A stretch of DNA of 64,000 bases from Ruminobacter sp964520475 (GCA_964520475.1 CAZFNS010000010.1:1-64000), one strand, 5' to 3'. Positions 15,597 through 24,844 are shown, counted from the first letter of the stretch. Numbers and translations are program-made. The notes: generated from the sequence alone by a model not told the origin.

Positions 15597-16475
15597 ATGA
15601 GCAGCGACGACAGCAGTCCCGGCGCTAAAAACGGCGGCGGTCCCAAAGCGGAAACCTGGATCGACCGTCTGGGCCACATCATCAAGGGCGACCCGGCCGA
15701 CCGGGAGGATCTCGCGGACATCATTTCCGACGCGGGCGAGCGCCGGATCATCGACGAAGACACCGAGGACATGCTCCAGGGCGTGTTCGAAATCTCCGAG
15801 CTGCGGGTCAGGGACATCATGATCCCGCGCTCGCAGATGGTGACCATAAGCTCGGACTGTTCCATCGGGCGGGCGACCGCCGCGATCATCGAGTCGGGCC
15901 ACTCGCGCTACCCCGTCATCCGGGAGGACAAGGATCACATCGAAGGCATCCTGCTCGCGAAGGATCTCCTGAAGTTCGTCGTGAGCAAGGATCCCGGGGC
16001 GAAGCTCGGGGACATCGTCAGGCCGGCGGTGGTCGTGCCCGAGAGCAAGCACGTCGACAGGCTGCTCAAGGAATTCCAGCAGTGCCGCTACCACATGGCC
16101 ATCGTCGTCGACGAGTACGGCAGCGTGTCGGGGCTCGTCACCATCGAGGACATCCTCGAGCTCATCGTCGGGGAAATCGAGGACGAGTTCGACCGCGGCG
16201 ACGACGGCCGCGAGGACATCGTCAAAAAGGACGACTCGACCTGGCGGGTCGAGAGCCTGACGTCCATCAAAAAATTCAACGAGACTTTCGGCACCGCGTA
16301 CGACGACGAGGAATTCGACACCATCGGCGGCATGGTGATGCACGCCTTCGGGCATCTGCCCGCGAAGGACGAGGCCGTGACCGTCGACAACTTCCGCTTC
16401 CGGGTCGTCACGGTCGGCAAGCGCGCGACCGGCGTCCTGGAACTGAAGATCCTCCCGGAGAGCGAAGAGGAATGA
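15597..16475 (+). CDS. corC: CorC/YbeX family CBS-domain protein
   Basis: Cytosolic member of the HlyC/CorC family, linked to magnesium and cobalt efflux and to ribosome metabolism through the ybeZYX cluster. The 292 residues equal E. coli YbeX. Two CBS domains span about 70-195: the first carries VRDIMIPRSQM, and the second MAIVVDEYGSVSGLVTIEDI. The C-terminal CorC_HlyC domain is about 210-290 (GGMVMHAFGHLP). There are no membrane helices. It is followed by lnt after 34 bp, the E. coli order. Confidence 0.95.
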   Translation: MSSDDSSPGAKNGGGPKAETWIDRLGHIIKGDPADREDLADIISDAGERRIIDEDTEDMLQGVFEISELRVRDIMIPRSQMVTISSDCSIGRATAAIIESGHSRYPVIREDKDHIEGILLAKDLLKFVVSKDPGAKLGDIVRPAVVVPESKHVDRLLKEFQQCRYHMAIVVDEYGSVSGLVTIEDILELIVGEIEDEFDRGDDGREDIVKKDDSTWRVESLTSIKKFNETFGTAYDDEEFDTIGGMVMHAFGHLPAKDEAVTVDNFRFRVVTVGKRATGVLELKILPESEEE

Positions 16476-16509
16476 GGCGGGCGGACGGGCGGCCCGGCCC
16501 CGGCGGACG

Positions 16510-18078
16510 ATGATTCTTTTAAACGGCAAATACAAACGCCCCGCCGCGTGCCTGCTCGCCGCGGCCGCGGGCTTGGCGGGATCCTTAGGCTTCGCGCCTT
16601 ACGGCCTGTGGCCGGCGACCCTCGCCGCCCTGTTCGTCTTCTGTCTCTGCCTCGCGGCGGAGCCGCGCCCGTCCCGCTCGGCGCTCGTCGCGTTTATCTT
16701 CTTCTTCTGCTTCCACGTTTCGAGCCTCTGGTGGCTGAACGCGGTCATGACGGGTTACGGGGAGATGTCCGCGCCGCTGTCGTTCGCCGCGCTGGCCCTC
16801 CTGTGCGGCTACCTGTCCCTTTTCCCGGCCCTCGCCGCCTTCTGCGCCCACCGGCTGTGCCTCCGGCTCCCGTTCGTCAGGAACGCGGTGCTCGCGCCGG
16901 CGCTGACGACGCTGGCCGAAATCTTAAACAGCCGGCTTTTCACCGGGTTCGGCTGGGACATGCTGGGCTACACGCAGATCGATTCGTTTTTCGCCGGCTA
17001 CGCCCCCGTCCTCGGCGTGCAGGGCATGTCCCTCGCGGCGCTCGCCGCCGCGGCCCTCCTCGCCCTCGCCCTGGCCGGCCGCAAGCCGGTTTACGCCGCC
17101 CTCGCCGTCCTGATCGCCCTCGCGGGCGCGGCCCTGCGGAACGTCGAGTACACGAAGCCGGAGAACCCGGTCAGGGCGGCGCTGGTGCAGGGGAACATCA
17201 GCACCTCCCTGCACTGGGACCCGGACCAGGTCTGGAACGAGATCAACGTCTACTACGGCGAAATGATCAAAAACCTCGACGCCGAGCTGATGGTCTGGCC
17301 GGAGTCGGCCGTCCCCGATCTCGAAAACAGCATGGAAAAGCTGAAGGTCATCAGCAACCTGGACCGGTTCGCGCGGGACAACGGCATCGGCCTGATTACG
17401 GGCATCCAGTATTACGACGAGGAACTCGGGCGGTTTTACAACAGTATGATCGGCATCGGCGTCATCGACCGGGCCGGAACCCGCGTCTACCGGTTCGGCG
17501 AGGGCAACCGCTACTACAAGCGGCACCTGGTGCCCGTCGGCGAGTTCGTGCCGTTCGAGTGGGTCCTGCGCCGCTTCGGGCCGCTGTTCAACATGCCGAT
17601 GAGCTCGTTCAGCCGGGGGAGCCGGTTCCAGACCAACATCAGGGTGCTCGATCTGGACGTCGCCTCCGCCATCTGCTACGAGATCGTCTACAACACCGAG
17701 CTCCGGGACCAGGTCACCCCGAACACCGGGCTCATCGTCACGGTGAGCAACGACGGCTGGTTCAACCGCACGAACGGTCCGGCCCAGCACCTCGCCATCG
17801 CGCGGCTCCGGGCCCTGGAATTCGGGCGGCCGGTCATCAGGGCCACCAACAACGGCATCACCGCGGTCATCGACGCCGGCGGAAAAATCGCCGCCGTCCT
17901 GCCCGAAAACGTCGCCGGCACCCTGAGGGCCGAATTCAGGCCGGCCCGCGGGGAGACGCCGTTCGGCCGGTACGGCCCGGCTTTCGTTTACTTTTACATA
18001 GGCCTCGCCGTGCTGGCGGCGATCGTCTGCCGGATCAGGATCCGGAAGATCCTGGCGGACCGGCCCCGGCGGTCCTGA
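16510..18078 (+). CDS. lnt: Apolipoprotein N-acyltransferase
   Basis: Inner-membrane enzyme that adds the third acyl chain to the N-terminal cysteine of lipoproteins. The N-terminal half (about 1-215) has six or more hydrophobic helices. The periplasmic nitrilase-like domain carries the catalytic Glu in WPESAVP near 263, the Lys in YYKRHLVPVGEF near 337, and the Cys in AICYEIVYN near 390. A final helix lies near 495-515. The 522 residues fit the family. It closes the miaB-lnt run and converges on the L,D-transpeptidase gene. Confidence 0.97.
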   Translation: MILLNGKYKRPAACLLAAAAGLAGSLGFAPYGLWPATLAALFVFCLCLAAEPRPSRSALVAFIFFFCFHVSSLWWLNAVMTGYGEMSAPLSFAALALLCGYLSLFPALAAFCAHRLCLRLPFVRNAVLAPALTTLAEILNSRLFTGFGWDMLGYTQIDSFFAGYAPVLGVQGMSLAALAAAALLALALAGRKPVYAALAVLIALAGAALRNVEYTKPENPVRAALVQGNISTSLHWDPDQVWNEINVYYGEMIKNLDAELMVWPESAVPDLENSMEKLKVISNLDRFARDNGIGLITGIQYYDEELGRFYNSMIGIGVIDRAGTRVYRFGEGNRYYKRHLVPVGEFVPFEWVLRRFGPLFNMPMSSFSRGSRFQTNIRVLDLDVASAICYEIVYNTELRDQVTPNTGLIVTVSNDGWFNRTNGPAQHLAIARLRALEFGRPVIRATNNGITAVIDAGGKIAAVLPENVAGTLRAEFRPARGETPFGRYGPAFVYFYIGLAVLAAIVCRIRIRKILADRPRRS

Positions 18079-18081
18079 CGC

Positions 18082-18103
18082 CCGGCGCCGGATCCGGCGC
18101 CGG
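18082..18103. repeat. 22-bp perfect palindrome between convergent genes
   Basis: CCGGCGCCGGATCCGGCGCC followed by GG reads the same on both strands. It sits between the lnt stop and the end of the L,D-transpeptidase gene. It lacks a T-tract and has no loop, so termination by a classic hairpin is unlikely. Confidence 0.5.
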
Positions 18104-18175
18104 AAGATCGCGGGAACGGGCCCGGGCGGGCCGGGCGGTGAACGCGCGGCGCGGAAACGGCGCCGCGGCCGGCTG

Positions 18176-19090
18176 TCAGAAATCCACCGGATTCAGGAGC
18201 ACCGGCATGCCGGTGCGGGTGTTGAGGTACTCGTCGAGCAGCCAGGGGCTGACGTTGTTCAGAATCAGGAACTCCTCGATCTCGGGCTTTAAGGTGAGCG
18301 TCGAGTAACCCGTCGAGTTGATCTCCTCCTCGCTGGTCGACAGCGGCTGGTGGACCTCGATGTAGACGCCCCCGTCCGGCTCCCTGGTCACCTTCACGGG
18401 CTCGTTGATAAACTCCACCCTCGTGTTCACGGGCACGTTGTCGAACAGGTACTTGATGTCGGGATCGCGCAGGCGGATGCAGCCGTGGCTGACGCGCAGG
18501 CCGATGCCGAAATCGGCGTTGGTGCCGTGGATGGCGTAGAGCTGGCCCACGTAGAGCGCGTACAGCCCCATCGGGTTGTCCTTGCCGGCGGGAACGACCG
18601 GGGGCAGGATCTCGCCCGCCGCCGCGTATTCGGCCCGGGTCTTGGCCGTGGGGGTCCACGTCGGCCCTTCCTTCTTGCGCTGCACCTTGGTCACCCAGTC
18701 CACGGGGGTGTCCTTGCCGAGCTGGCCGATGCCCACCGGCAGCACGTCGACCACGTCGTCGTGGTAATAGTAGAGCCGCATCTCCGCGCTGTTGATGACG
18801 ATGCCCTCGTGCACGGTGTCGGGCAGGATCAGCTGCCGCGGGATGATCACCGAGGTTCCCGGGCGCGGCGAATACGGATCGATGCGCGGGTTGGCCTCGA
18901 GAATGTTGCTGAAGCCCTGCTGGTACTCAGCGGCGATGCTTTCGAGGGAGGCGTTGTTCCCCGGCACGGTGGCGATCTCGATCTCCCCGACCAGACGGCT
19001 CCCGTCGGCGGGCACCTGGTACGTCACCGCCTCCGCCCCGCCCGCGGCGCAAGCGGCGGCGAGTCCCAATAAGACATTTGACAGTTTCAT
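18176..19090 (-). CDS. Periplasmic L,D-transpeptidase (ErfK/YbiS/YkuD family)
   Basis: Secreted YkuD-fold enzyme, likely forming 3-3 cross-links or anchoring a lipoprotein to peptidoglycan. A signal peptide (about 1-21, ending AGGAEA) precedes a LysM-like segment (SLESIAAEYQQGFSNILEAN near 48-67). The catalytic domain has AIHGTN and the SHGCIRLR motif with the catalytic Cys near residue 210. The C-terminal 70 residues (SEEEINSTGYSTL onward) form a tail. The 304 residues match E. coli ErfK/YbiS in length and layout. I cannot tell which E. coli paralogue is the orthologue. Its start is 10 bp from the Usg-like gene stop, suggesting cotranscription. Confidence 0.92.
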   Translation of the reverse strand: MKLSNVLLGLAAACAAGGAEAVTYQVPADGSRLVGEIEIATVPGNNASLESIAAEYQQGFSNILEANPRIDPYSPRPGTSVIIPRQLILPDTVHEGIVINSAEMRLYYYHDDVVDVLPVGIGQLGKDTPVDWVTKVQRKKEGPTWTPTAKTRAEYAAAGEILPPVVPAGKDNPMGLYALYVGQLYAIHGTNADFGIGLRVSHGCIRLRDPDIKYLFDNVPVNTRVEFINEPVKVTREPDGGVYIEVHQPLSTSEEEINSTGYSTLTLKPEIEEFLILNNVSPWLLDEYLNTRTGMPVLLNPVDF

Positions 19091-19099
19091 GGCATGCCC

Positions 19100-20095
19100 C
19101 TATGTTAAAGCGAGCTTTTTCAGCGCGCCCATGCAGTTCGTCACGACGCCGCGCCGGAAGTTGTCCATCACCGCGACGAGCGTGTAAGACGAACCGTTTC
19201 CCGGGAGCGCCCTGATTCTCGAAATATAAAGCTTGTCCTCCCGCCGGCCGTATTTGACGGGGGTTATCTCGTCGTCGTCCACGATCTCCGCGCCGGGGAT
19301 CCCGGCGAGCATTTCCCGGAACTCCCCGGGCGCGACGGGCGTCCCGAACGTCACGTCGAGACTCAGCGTGTGCCCGTAGAAGACGGGGACGACCATGGAG
19401 GTGAGACAGACCGCGCGGGCGGCCTCCCCCATCGCGCCGGCGAGCTCCGCGAGGATCAGGTTCTCGCGGGCGGCCGAGTTGTCCTCCATTATATCACCGA
19501 CCGAGGTGTGAACGTTAAAGGCCATCTGGCTCGGGAACATGCGCGGGGCGATCTCCTTCATGTTGAAAAGCGCGATCGACTCCCGGGCGAGCTCGGAGAC
19601 CCCCGGGCCGCCGAGACCCGACACCGACTCCAGCATGACGGCGTGGACGGAGGCCAAAGGGCGCCGCGCCGCGAGCGGCCCGAGCAGCAGCCACAGCATG
19701 GTCGCCTCGGAGCTCATGGGCCGGACGAGTTCCCCCCGGGCGACGGAGCCCGTTTTGTCCTCCGGGAGCCCCGCGGCGAACACCCGGCCCTCCCCGGGGA
19801 AGATCCCGGCCGCGTCGACGACGGCCAGACCCTTGGCGAGGGCCCTTTCCGCGATCTCCCGGACCCCCGGGCAGACGCCCGCCGCGAGCAGCGCGTCGGC
19901 GTCCGCGAAGTCGTAGTCCCCGGCCCCGCGCACGAGGTAGTTCCGGCCGCGGTAGCCGACGGCGTCGTATTCTTCCGCGTCCGCGGACAGCGGGACGAGA
20001 TCGGCGAGGGCGAACTCCTCCCGCTCCATCAGCTCGTAAAGCTCCCGGCCGATGTCCGTGTCGTAGCCCAGAAAGGCCAGTCTCAATTCCGCCAT
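19100..20095 (-). CDS. Usg-like paralogue of aspartate-semialdehyde dehydrogenase
   Basis: Resembles the ASADH fold through an N-terminal Rossmann-like start (LRLAFLGYDTDIGRELYELM) and a dimerisation region with QMAFNVHTSVGD and VPVFYGHTLSLD. The catalytic cysteine of true ASADH (in a GNC context) is missing: the equivalent segment near residue 125 reads RPMSSEATMLWLL, as in E. coli Usg, where the region also lacks Cys. It is therefore probably not a functional Asd, and its role is unknown. The 331 residues are normal for the family. It sits between the L,D-transpeptidase and lon on the same strand, not beside truA as in E. coli. Confidence 0.85.
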   Translation of the reverse strand: MAELRLAFLGYDTDIGRELYELMEREEFALADLVPLSADAEEYDAVGYRGRNYLVRGAGDYDFADADALLAAGVCPGVREIAERALAKGLAVVDAAGIFPGEGRVFAAGLPEDKTGSVARGELVRPMSSEATMLWLLLGPLAARRPLASVHAVMLESVSGLGGPGVSELARESIALFNMKEIAPRMFPSQMAFNVHTSVGDIMEDNSAARENLILAELAGAMGEAARAVCLTSMVVPVFYGHTLSLDVTFGTPVAPGEFREMLAGIPGAEIVDDDEITPVKYGRREDKLYISRIRALPGNGSSYTLVAVMDNFRRGVVTNCMGALKKLALT

Positions 20096-20145
20096 GTTTT
20101 CCTCCCGGCGCCGGAAACCGCCTCCGGCCGGCGCGCCTTAACCGG

Positions 20146-22596
20146 TCAGTCCCCGCCGAACAGGATCCGGGCCGCCTCGGGGTACAGATCGACGAAGCTG
20201 AACTCCACGTCCTTCTTCACGTAGTCCGGGAGATCCTCCACGTCCGGCCTGTTCCCGAGCGGCAGGATAATCTTCCCGATGCCCGCCCGCTTCGCGGCGA
20301 TCACCTTTTCCCGGATCCCGCCCACGGGCAGGACGTGCCCGGTCAGGGACAGCTCCCCGGTCATCGCGAAGCCGCCCCGCGGCGCCCGGTTGAGAGCCAG
20401 GGACAGGATGGCGCTCGCCATGGTGATGCCGGCGCTGGGCCCGTCCTTCGGGACGGCGCCCTCCGGCACGTGCAGATGGATGTTCGCCTTCTCGAAATAC
20501 CCCCTGTCCGCCCCGGGCGCGATGCCCGCCAGGTTCGCGGCGACGTAGCTCAGGGCGATGCCCGCCGATTCCTTCATCACGCTGCCGAGATTGCCGGTGA
20601 GGCTGAAGCCCCGCGCGTACCGGTCCACCAGCGCGGCCTCCACCGGGAGCGTGGCGCCCCCGGCGGCGGTCCAGGCGAGCCCCGTAACCACGCCGACGCC
20701 CTTCAGCGTCTTCTCGATGGCGTAGACGGGAACCCCCAGGTACTCCCTGACGTCGGACGGCTTCACCACCACGGACGGCGGCGCGTCCGCCCCGGCGTCG
20801 ATGATCCTGACGAGGCACATGCGGATGATCTTGGCGATGTTCTTCTCGAGGCCGCGCACCCCGGCCTCCCGCGAGTATTCCTCGATGATCTTGCGGAGGG
20901 CCCCGTCCTGGAATCTGACCTCGTTGCCCATGACGCCGGCCTTGAGCTTGTTCTTGGGCACCAGGTGCTTTTTGGCGATCAGGAATTTCTCCTCGGCGAG
21001 ATAGCCCGGCAGCCTGATGGCGTCCATGCGGTCCATGAGCGGGGCGGGAATGCCTTCCGGGTAGTTCGCCGTGCACACGAACAGGCACCGCGACAGATCG
21101 ACCGGCACGTCGAGGTAGTGATCCAGGAAGCCCGAGTTCTGCTCGGGATCGAGGGCCTCGAGCAGGGCGCTCGCGGGATCACCGCGGTGGGAGTCGTTGG
21201 TGAGCTTGTCGATCTCGTCGAGCACGATCACCGGGTTCATCGCCTTCGTTTCCTTGAGCGCCTGGATCATTTTGCCCGGGAGCGCGCTCACGTAGGTGCG
21301 CATGTGGCCCTTGATCTCGGCCTCGTCCCTGAGGCCCCCGACGCTGAACCTGAAGAACGGCCGGTTCAGGGCCCGGGCGATCGATTTGCCGATCGAGGTC
21401 TTGCCCACCCCGGGAGGGCCGACCAGCAGGATGACCGCGCCCGTGAACCCGCCCTTGTAGATGCCCACGGCGAGGAACTCGAGGATCCGCTCCTTCACGT
21501 CCTTGAGGCCCTCGTGATCCTCCTCGAGGATTTCCCGGGCCTTCGCGAGGCTGAAATCGCCCTCCTCGTTGGCGTACCGCCCCCACGGCACGTCCGTGAG
21601 CCAGTTCAGGTAGTCCCTGCAGACCGAGAACTCGGCCGAGCGGCTGTCCAGCATGGCGAGGCGGCTCAGCTCGCTCTCGAATTTCTCCGCGACCGCCGGG
21701 GGCGGCTTCAGTTTGCCCATTTTCTCCCTGAGCCGGTTCAGTTCCGAGGTGTTGTCGTCGTACTGGATGCCCAGTTCCTTCTGGATCTCCTGGAGCTGCT
21801 CCCTGAGGAAGAACTTCCGCTGATCCGCGTTGATCTTTTCGCTCACGGCGTTCTTGATGGAGCGCTCGAGCTTGGTCGTCTCGAGCTCGCGCTCGATGAG
21901 CCGCAGGGCTATCTTGAGCCGCGGCAGCAGCTCGACGGTCTCGAGCACGCTCATCAGCTCCGCGGCGCCGGCGGTGGTGATGCTGGCCGCGCAGTCGGCG
22001 AGCATGGAGGGATCGTTCGGGTTGAACCGCAGCAGGTACTGCTTCAGCTCCTGGAAGTACAGGGGGTTTATCGGGATGAGCTCGTGCATGGTGGCGAGGA
22101 TCGCCATCGCGTGCGCCTTGATCTCCATGGTCTGCTTTTCGTCGGGCGCGGGCAGCTCGTCCTCGGGGTACGAGGCCTCCCCCGCGATGCAGCCGCTCTC
22201 GTCCCGGACCGGGTTGTTCACCCGCACCCGCGCGACGCCCTGCACCACGACCTGCAGCTCCTCGCCGATCCGGGCCTGGATTATCCTGACCGCGCAGCCC
22301 ATGGTCGCGGCCAGTTCCCCGAGGTCGAGCTCCGATTCCAGCTCCTGCTCGGGCCTCGCTATGACCGCCATCATCTTGTCGTCCGAGTTTATGACCCGGC
22401 GGACGGTTTCGGCCCATTTGGCGGAAAGCTGCACCGGGATCACTTCGCTCGGCAGGATGGGACGGTCGTACACCGGGAGGACCGCTATGATCCGCGGCCT
22501 TCCCTTTACGGCCGGAGCCGCGGGGACGGGGGCGCCGGCCTCTTCGGGCCGGCCGCCGTTTTCGGGGTTTTCGGGGGTTTCGGGGTTTTCAGACAT
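20146..22596 (-). CDS. lon: ATP-dependent protease La
   Basis: Homo-hexameric AAA+ serine protease that removes misfolded and regulatory proteins in the cytoplasm. It has the N-terminal LAN domain (about 35-230), Walker A GPPGVGKTS near 391, Walker B VIVLDEIDK near 455, and the proteolytic Ser in PKDGPSAGI near 710 with Lys about 43 residues later. The 816 residues exceed the 784 of E. coli, with a Pro/Glu/Asn-rich N-terminal extension (ENPETPENPENGG) that is near-repetitive. GGAAGAG lies upstream of the ATG. A possible heat-shock promoter lies at 22632-22659. Confidence 0.98.
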   Translation of the reverse strand: MSENPETPENPENGGRPEEAGAPVPAAPAVKGRPRIIAVLPVYDRPILPSEVIPVQLSAKWAETVRRVINSDDKMMAVIARPEQELESELDLGELAATMGCAVRIIQARIGEELQVVVQGVARVRVNNPVRDESGCIAGEASYPEDELPAPDEKQTMEIKAHAMAILATMHELIPINPLYFQELKQYLLRFNPNDPSMLADCAASITTAGAAELMSVLETVELLPRLKIALRLIERELETTKLERSIKNAVSEKINADQRKFFLREQLQEIQKELGIQYDDNTSELNRLREKMGKLKPPPAVAEKFESELSRLAMLDSRSAEFSVCRDYLNWLTDVPWGRYANEEGDFSLAKAREILEEDHEGLKDVKERILEFLAVGIYKGGFTGAVILLVGPPGVGKTSIGKSIARALNRPFFRFSVGGLRDEAEIKGHMRTYVSALPGKMIQALKETKAMNPVIVLDEIDKLTNDSHRGDPASALLEALDPEQNSGFLDHYLDVPVDLSRCLFVCTANYPEGIPAPLMDRMDAIRLPGYLAEEKFLIAKKHLVPKNKLKAGVMGNEVRFQDGALRKIIEEYSREAGVRGLEKNIAKIIRMCLVRIIDAGADAPPSVVVKPSDVREYLGVPVYAIEKTLKGVGVVTGLAWTAAGGATLPVEAALVDRYARGFSLTGNLGSVMKESAGIALSYVAANLAGIAPGADRGYFEKANIHLHVPEGAVPKDGPSAGITMASAILSLALNRAPRGGFAMTGELSLTGHVLPVGGIREKVIAAKRAGIGKIILPLGNRPDVEDLPDYVKKDVEFSFVDLYPEAARILFGGD

Positions 22597-22631
22597 CTCG
22601 TTCTCTTCCGTAAGTCACAGCCTAAGTATAA

Positions 22632-22659
22632 CATATGACCGGCTCCGGGGCATTTCAAG
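22632..22659 (-). promoter_or_regulatory. Candidate sigma-32 (heat-shock) promoter of lon
   Basis: On the minus strand CTTGAAA (22659-22653), a perfect sigma-32 -35 core, is 13 bp from GTCATATG (22639-22632), which only partly fits the CCCCATnT -10. lon is heat-shock controlled in E. coli. A sigma-70 TATACT lies just downstream and may also be used. Confidence 0.45.
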
Positions 22660-22755
22660 CGGGCGGGTTTTCCGGGCGGAGCGGCCGCGGGGCCCGGAAG
22701 GATCCGGGCTTGGAGAAAGGAAAAAAGAAAAGGGAGGGCGCGGGCCGGCCGCCGG

Positions 22756-23382
22756 CTATTTCGCGGAGCCGGACTTCTGCCGCTTCGCCTCGCCGAGCAG
22801 CTTCTCCAGCTCCTCGCGCTGGCCGTCGTCGAGCTTCGCGTAGATCCAGAAAAAGACCGCCGTGATGAAGACCGAATTCAGAATGCCGTTGCCGTACGCC
22901 TTGTAGTTCACCCAGATGTCCTCGGCCTCGCGGGGATCGACGCCGGCGAGATCCGGGAGCCGGAAGGCGAGGACGTAGTTGAGGCCCGCGCAGAGCAGGA
23001 AAAACACCGCCGCCGCGGCGGTGGCCTTCCGGAAGAGACTCTCGGGTATCGGGGTCCTGTACCCGCTCAGGGCCTCCACCACGTTCTTCTTGAAAACGAA
23101 CTGGCAGAGCAGCAGCGCCGCGGCGATCACGGCGTTGACCACGGAGACCTTCCATTTGATGAAGGACGGGTCTTTGATCACGACCGTGGGGACCGCGAAA
23201 ATCAGCAGCAGGACGAGAACCGCCGTCTGGGATCTGCTGACGCTCCCCCGCAGGAGCCAGCTCAGCCCCATGCAGACGGCCGACGACGCCAACAGCGCCG
23301 CGGTCGCGCCGATCAGGCTGCCGCTCAGCTTGTACGCCACGAAAAAACAGACTGCCGGGAGCAGGTTCAGCAAAAGGTTCAT
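22756..23382 (-). CDS. yciB: Inner-membrane septation-associated protein YciB
   Basis: Polytopic inner-membrane protein of the YciB/IspZ family, implicated in cell-envelope integrity and septation. Six hydrophobic stretches are visible, beginning MNLLLNLLPAVCFFVAYKL, which fits the family start, so the ATG at 23382 is preferred to the upstream in-frame start at 23409. FKKNVVEALSGY and the W-containing PSFIKWKVSVVNA motif near 82 are conserved. The 208 residues exceed E. coli YciB (179) through a charged C-terminal tail. It is divergent from yciI; in E. coli yciI, yciA and yciB are neighbours. Confidence 0.92.
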   Translation of the reverse strand: MNLLLNLLPAVCFFVAYKLSGSLIGATAALLASSAVCMGLSWLLRGSVSRSQTAVLVLLLIFAVPTVVIKDPSFIKWKVSVVNAVIAAALLLCQFVFKKNVVEALSGYRTPIPESLFRKATAAAAVFFLLCAGLNYVLAFRLPDLAGVDPREAEDIWVNYKAYGNGILNSVFITAVFFWIYAKLDDGQREELEKLLGEAKRQKSGSAK

Positions 23383-23442
23383 TCTCGGTTCTCCGGTGGG
23401 AATGCCCATTCTAGCACGCGCCGCCCGTTTTTACTACAAAAA

Positions 23443-23471
23443 TTTAACGGATCGGGTAAAATACTTATAAT
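23443..23471 (+). promoter_or_regulatory. Promoter for yciI-galU
   Basis: TTTAAC (23443-23448), a 17-bp spacer, then TATAAT (23466-23471). A second TATAAT at 23526-23531 has no -35 partner. Confidence 0.55.
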
Positions 23472-23590
23472 CCCCGCCGGGGCGCGGGCGCGGCCGTTTC
23501 CGCGCCCGGATCCCGCGATTTGTTTTATAATTGAACGAAGAGGACTTTTTTCCGTCCCGTGTCCGGTTCCGGCAGACCTGAGGAGGCTGT

Positions 23591-23914
23591 ATGTGGTATC
23601 TGATTTACGCTGAAGACGTTCCCGGCTCGAACGCGGCGAGGGCGAAGGCGCGGCCCGCCCACCTCGCGCGTCTCGGCAAACTCATCGACGAGGGCCGCCT
23701 GCTGCTCGCGGGGCCCCTCCCCGCCGCCGACGCGGAGGATCCCGGCGAGGCCGGGTTCACCGGCTCGGCGATCGTCGCCCGGTTCGCCTCCCTCGCGGAG
23801 GCGCGGGAATGGGCCGCCGCCGATCCCTACTGGAGCGGGGGCGTCTACCGGGAGGGCACGGGCTTCGTCAAGCCTTTCAAGATCACCGCCAAAATGAAGG
23901 GAGCCGGCTTCTGA
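23591..23914 (+). CDS. yciI: YciI family protein
   Basis: Small ferredoxin-like alpha/beta protein of the YCII family. MWYLIYAEDVPGSN opens it, and the conserved His in RPAHLARLGKL (near 25) and the Asp in AADPYWSGGVY (near 79) are the putative active-site residues. Its biochemical role is not established. At 107 residues it is near E. coli YciI (98). A strong GAGGAGG lies 5 nt before the ATG. Its TGA overlaps the galU ATG (TGATG), so the two genes are coupled. Confidence 0.93.
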   Translation: MWYLIYAEDVPGSNAARAKARPAHLARLGKLIDEGRLLLAGPLPAADAEDPGEAGFTGSAIVARFASLAEAREWAAADPYWSGGVYREGTGFVKPFKITAKMKGAGF

Positions 23915-24831
23915 TGAAAATTACCAAGGCCGTGATTCCGGTGGCCGGGCTCGGCACCCGGATGCTTCCCGCCACCAAAGCCATCCCCAAGGAGATGCTG
24001 CCCGTCGTGGACAAGCCGCTCATCCAGTACGTGGTCAACGAGGCCGCGGCGGCAGGCATCAGGGACATCGTGCTGGTCACCCACTCCTCGAAGAACGCCA
24101 TCGAGAACCATTTCGACACGAGCTTCGAGCTGGAGGCCACCCTCGAGAAGCGCGTCAAGCGCCAGCTGCTCGAGGAGATCCAGTCCATCTGCCCGCGCGA
24201 CGTGACCATCATGCACGTGCGCCAGGGCGAGGCCAAGGGGCTCGCCCACGCCATCCTCTGCGCCAAGTCGCTGGTGCGGGGGGAACCCTTCGTCATCATG
24301 CTGCCCGACGTGCTCGTGGACGAGTACATGTCCGACCTCGCGCGGGACAACCTCGCCGAGATGATCCGGCGTTACGAGGACACGGGCGTGAGCCAGATCA
24401 TGGTGGAGCCGGTCGACCGGAAGCTGGTTTCCTCGTACGGCATCATAGGCGTTTCCGAGGAGGACCGGAAGCGTAAGATCGCCCCGGGCGACCGCCTGAC
24501 GATCACCGGCTTCGTGGAGAAGCCGCCCGCGGCGCGGGCCCCCTCCAACCTGGCCATCGTGGGCCGGTACGCGGTTTCGGAAAAAATCTGGGATCTGTTC
24601 CCCGAGACCCCGGTGGGCGCCGGCGGCGAGATCCAGCTTACCGACACCCTGCGGCTTTTGCTCCGGGAGAACCGGATCGACGCCTACGTGCTGAAGGGCC
24701 GGAGCCTGGACTGCGGCTCCAAGTTCGGCTACGTGAAGGCCTTCATCGAGTACAGCCTGCGGCACGACAAACTCAAGGACCTGACCCGCGACTACCTGAG
24801 AAACGAGGTGCTGCCGCGCCTCGGGCCTTAG
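23914..24831 (+). CDS. galU: UTP-glucose-1-phosphate uridylyltransferase
   Basis: Makes UDP-glucose for lipopolysaccharide cores, glycogen-type polymers and galactose metabolism. The start is fixed by overlap with yciI and by the N-terminus MKITKAVIPVAGLGTRMLPATK, which contains the nucleotide-binding GLGTR. The catalytic and substrate motifs KEMLPVVDKP near 27, GLAHAILCA near 108 and LPDVLVDEY near 131 are present. The 305 residues match E. coli GalU (302). The coupling to yciI is unusual relative to the E. coli location (galU near hns). Confidence 0.97.
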   Translation: MKITKAVIPVAGLGTRMLPATKAIPKEMLPVVDKPLIQYVVNEAAAAGIRDIVLVTHSSKNAIENHFDTSFELEATLEKRVKRQLLEEIQSICPRDVTIMHVRQGEAKGLAHAILCAKSLVRGEPFVIMLPDVLVDEYMSDLARDNLAEMIRRYEDTGVSQIMVEPVDRKLVSSYGIIGVSEEDRKRKIAPGDRLTITGFVEKPPAARAPSNLAIVGRYAVSEKIWDLFPETPVGAGGEIQLTDTLRLLLRENRIDAYVLKGRSLDCGSKFGYVKAFIEYSLRHDKLKDLTRDYLRNEVLPRLGP

Positions 24832-24844
24832 TCCCGCGCGCGCG

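Noticed and set aside
20335..22638. 767-codon open frame antisense to lon
   Set aside because: Shadow of lon with an unnatural composition. lon has all its catalytic motifs on the other strand.
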